Assembly: GCF_900109515.1 (NCBI RefSeq)
Contig: NZ_FOBD01000019.1
Span: 1 to 64,000 of the forward strand
Direction of reading: 5' to 3'
DNA from: Paenibacillus sp. OK003
GTDB taxonomy: Bacteria > Bacillota > Bacilli > Paenibacillales > Paenibacillaceae
DNA length: 64,000 nt
Shown: in pieces, positions 62,882 to 64,000 of the stretch
How the letters are laid out: each line of letters opens with the position of its first letter
How positions within the stretch are numbered: position 1 is the first letter of the stretch
The notes under the pieces: generated by a model
Databases searched by the model: none
The model's input: only the letters and a program-made list of their open reading frames with translations
Told to the model about the DNA's origin: nothing
Program-made: the position numbers and the translations under genes

Positions 62882-63913
62882 ATGCCGGTTATTGAATATA
62901 AATGTCCAAACTGCGGCAGTGGTATGATCTTTGACAGTGTGTCAGGTGCATTATCCTGTCCCAGCTGCGGCCGCCAGGACAACATAGAGCAGATCCCCGA
63001 TCCCTTGAAAAGACAAGTATTCACCGAAAACGAGGTCAAGGAATACCACTGTAACAGCTGCGGAGCTGACATTGTGACGGAGCCGGAGACCAGTGCGACG
63101 ACCTGCAGTTTCTGCGGTGCAGCGGTTGTACTCAGTGATCGGCTGACGGGCAATCTGGCCCCCGCGATGGTGATTCCCTTTTCGATCAACAAGGATCAAG
63201 CCAAGCAGGCTTTCAAAAAGTGGTGCAAAAACGGCCTCTTAACGCCAAGTGGCTTCATGTCCGCCGATCGGATTCAGAGTATTACTGGCATGTACGTGCC
63301 GTTCTGGTTGTATGAGTTACATAACAAAATCGAAGTGCATGGTCGTGGCACCAAGGTCAGATCCTACACCCAGGGCGACTACCATTACACGGAAACACAG
63401 CATTTTGACATATATCGCCGGATTCGGCTGAATTACGTGAATCTGCCCATTGATGCATCGGAGAAAATGAAGGATGAACTGATGGATAAGCTTGAGCCTT
63501 TTCCATATAATCAACTGAAATTGTTCAAGACCCCGTATCTGGCGGGGTACATTGCGGAAAAATACAGTTATACGGACGAGGAACTTTTTCCACGGGCCAA
63601 GGATAAAACGAGATCTTATATTGATTCTTATATTGCTTCAACCGTATCCGGTTATAGCAGCGTGAGCTACACGGACAAACAGATTGATACTACGCTCAAA
63701 AACGCGGACTATGTGCTACTCCCGGTGTGGATGGTCAACTATGACTACAATCGGGCACAGTATACCTTTGCCATGAATGGTCAGACAGGTAAAGTGGTCG
63801 GTAAACCACCGATCAGCAAAGCTAAAGTGGCAGGATGGTTCGCAGGGGTATCAGCGGTCTCGTTGTTGTCACTGAAGCTGGTTTCCTGGATGATGGGAGG
63901 TGGATTCTTATGA
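62882..63913 (+). CDS. Zinc-ribbon membrane-associated protein (YdjG-like)
   Basis: 343 residues. Two zinc ribbons at the N-terminus (CPNCGS ... CPSCGR, then CNSCGAD ... CSFCGAA), an alpha/beta middle domain (VPFWLYELHNKIEVHGRG) and one TM helix near the C-terminus (VAGWFAGVSAVSLLSLKLVS). In B. subtilis the second gene of the pspA operon (ydjG) has this layout. Likely recruits PspA-operon partners to membrane. Overlaps the next gene by 4 nt. Confidence 0.85.
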   Translation: MPVIEYKCPNCGSGMIFDSVSGALSCPSCGRQDNIEQIPDPLKRQVFTENEVKEYHCNSCGADIVTEPETSATTCSFCGAAVVLSDRLTGNLAPAMVIPFSINKDQAKQAFKKWCKNGLLTPSGFMSADRIQSITGMYVPFWLYELHNKIEVHGRGTKVRSYTQGDYHYTETQHFDIYRRIRLNYVNLPIDASEKMKDELMDKLEPFPYNQLKLFKTPYLAGYIAEKYSYTDEELFPRAKDKTRSYIDSYIASTVSGYSSVSYTDKQIDTTLKNADYVLLPVWMVNYDYNRAQYTFAMNGQTGKVVGKPPISKAKVAGWFAGVSAVSLLSLKLVSWMMGGGFL

Positions 63914-64000
63914 GAAAAAGAACCCCTCTAGCCGTGATGGCTACGCTCATTTTACTTATGATCACGCTTATCGCTCCGTTGATTCCCATGTCATCGGCAT
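63910..64000 (+). CDS. Third gene of pspA operon, partial (YdjH/TPM-like expected)
   Basis: Begins ATGAGAAAAAGAACC, overlapping the previous stop (ATGA), and encodes MRKRTPLAVMATLILLMITL ... PMSSA, a signal peptide. It runs off the window. Position matches ydjH, which carries a secreted TPM domain; the identity is inferred from synteny only. Confidence 0.6.
   Translation, partial: MRKRTPLAVMATLILLMITLIAPLIPMSSA

Overview
The window reads as chromosome of a Paenibacillus-type Gram-positive bacterium. The basis is a secG-rnr-smpB-ssrA core cluster, YesM/YesN-type two-component systems next to CUT1 sugar ABC transporters, many large glycosidases, CcpA (cre) boxes and a B. subtilis ydjFGH-like pspA operon. 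This rests on protein recognition only; no database was searched.

Layout. (1) 1-5370: the trans-translation and RNA-quality-control core, with secG, rnr (RNase R with an unusually long Gly-rich tail), smpB and ssrA (tmRNA, tag GKQQTNYAFAA). (2) 5371-about 21970: AT-rich accessory DNA accreted at the 3' end of ssrA. It holds a broken large serine integrase, a cargo gene lying between two copies of the integrase 3' tail, prophage relics (ArpU-like, ParB-like, holin, endolysin with a nonsense codon, hicB remnant), a secreted nuclease-type toxin with a probable immunity gene, a LexA-type box in front of two small DNA-binding-type genes, a second secreted-protein/membrane-protein pair, a zeta-toxin module with a frameshift, an 83-nt displaced copy of the ssrA 3' end, and a two-TM ion channel with a pentapeptide-like N-terminus. 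The ssrA 3' end plus its terminator occurs twice downstream (19310-19380 and 21897-21967), which argues for two nested or tandem integrations. (3) 22261-30207 and 37204-61744: four genes recur in the same order and orientation (polysaccharide deacetylase, mscS, aldo/keto reductase, and a minus-strand dtnK), so this is an old segmental duplication. In both copies members have decayed: mscS copy 2 carries a 218-bp internal deletion, dtnK copy 1 is a fragment, and dtnK copy 2 is 5'-truncated beside a frameshifted pdxA2.

(4) Carbohydrate loci fill the gaps between the duplicated genes. Plus strand 30287-37023 holds a histidine kinase, AraC-type response regulator, sugar-binding lipoprotein and two permeases, with a divergent sulfatase at 28114-29883. 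Minus strand 52399-37915 holds an ABC transporter, GH78 alpha-L-rhamnosidase, GH120 beta-xylosidase, an Asp-box propeller with ricin lectin, a histidine kinase, a response regulator and an extra solute-binding protein. A GH38 alpha-mannosidase (minus, with a cre box) and a divergent AraC regulator lie at 54947-59243. Two promoters of the minus-strand locus share a 29-nt upstream motif and a matching -10 region, which suggests one regulator drives transporter and secreted hydrolase together.

(5) 62067-64000: an envelope-stress operon, pspA then a zinc-ribbon membrane protein then a partial TPM-type gene, behind a sigma-W-like promoter.

How the parts work together: RNase R, SmpB and tmRNA rescue stalled ribosomes. 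The carbohydrate loci sense, import and trim plant-type oligosaccharides. The ssrA island is mostly toxin/immunity, putative defence and phage debris. No CRISPR array, tRNA or rRNA was seen.
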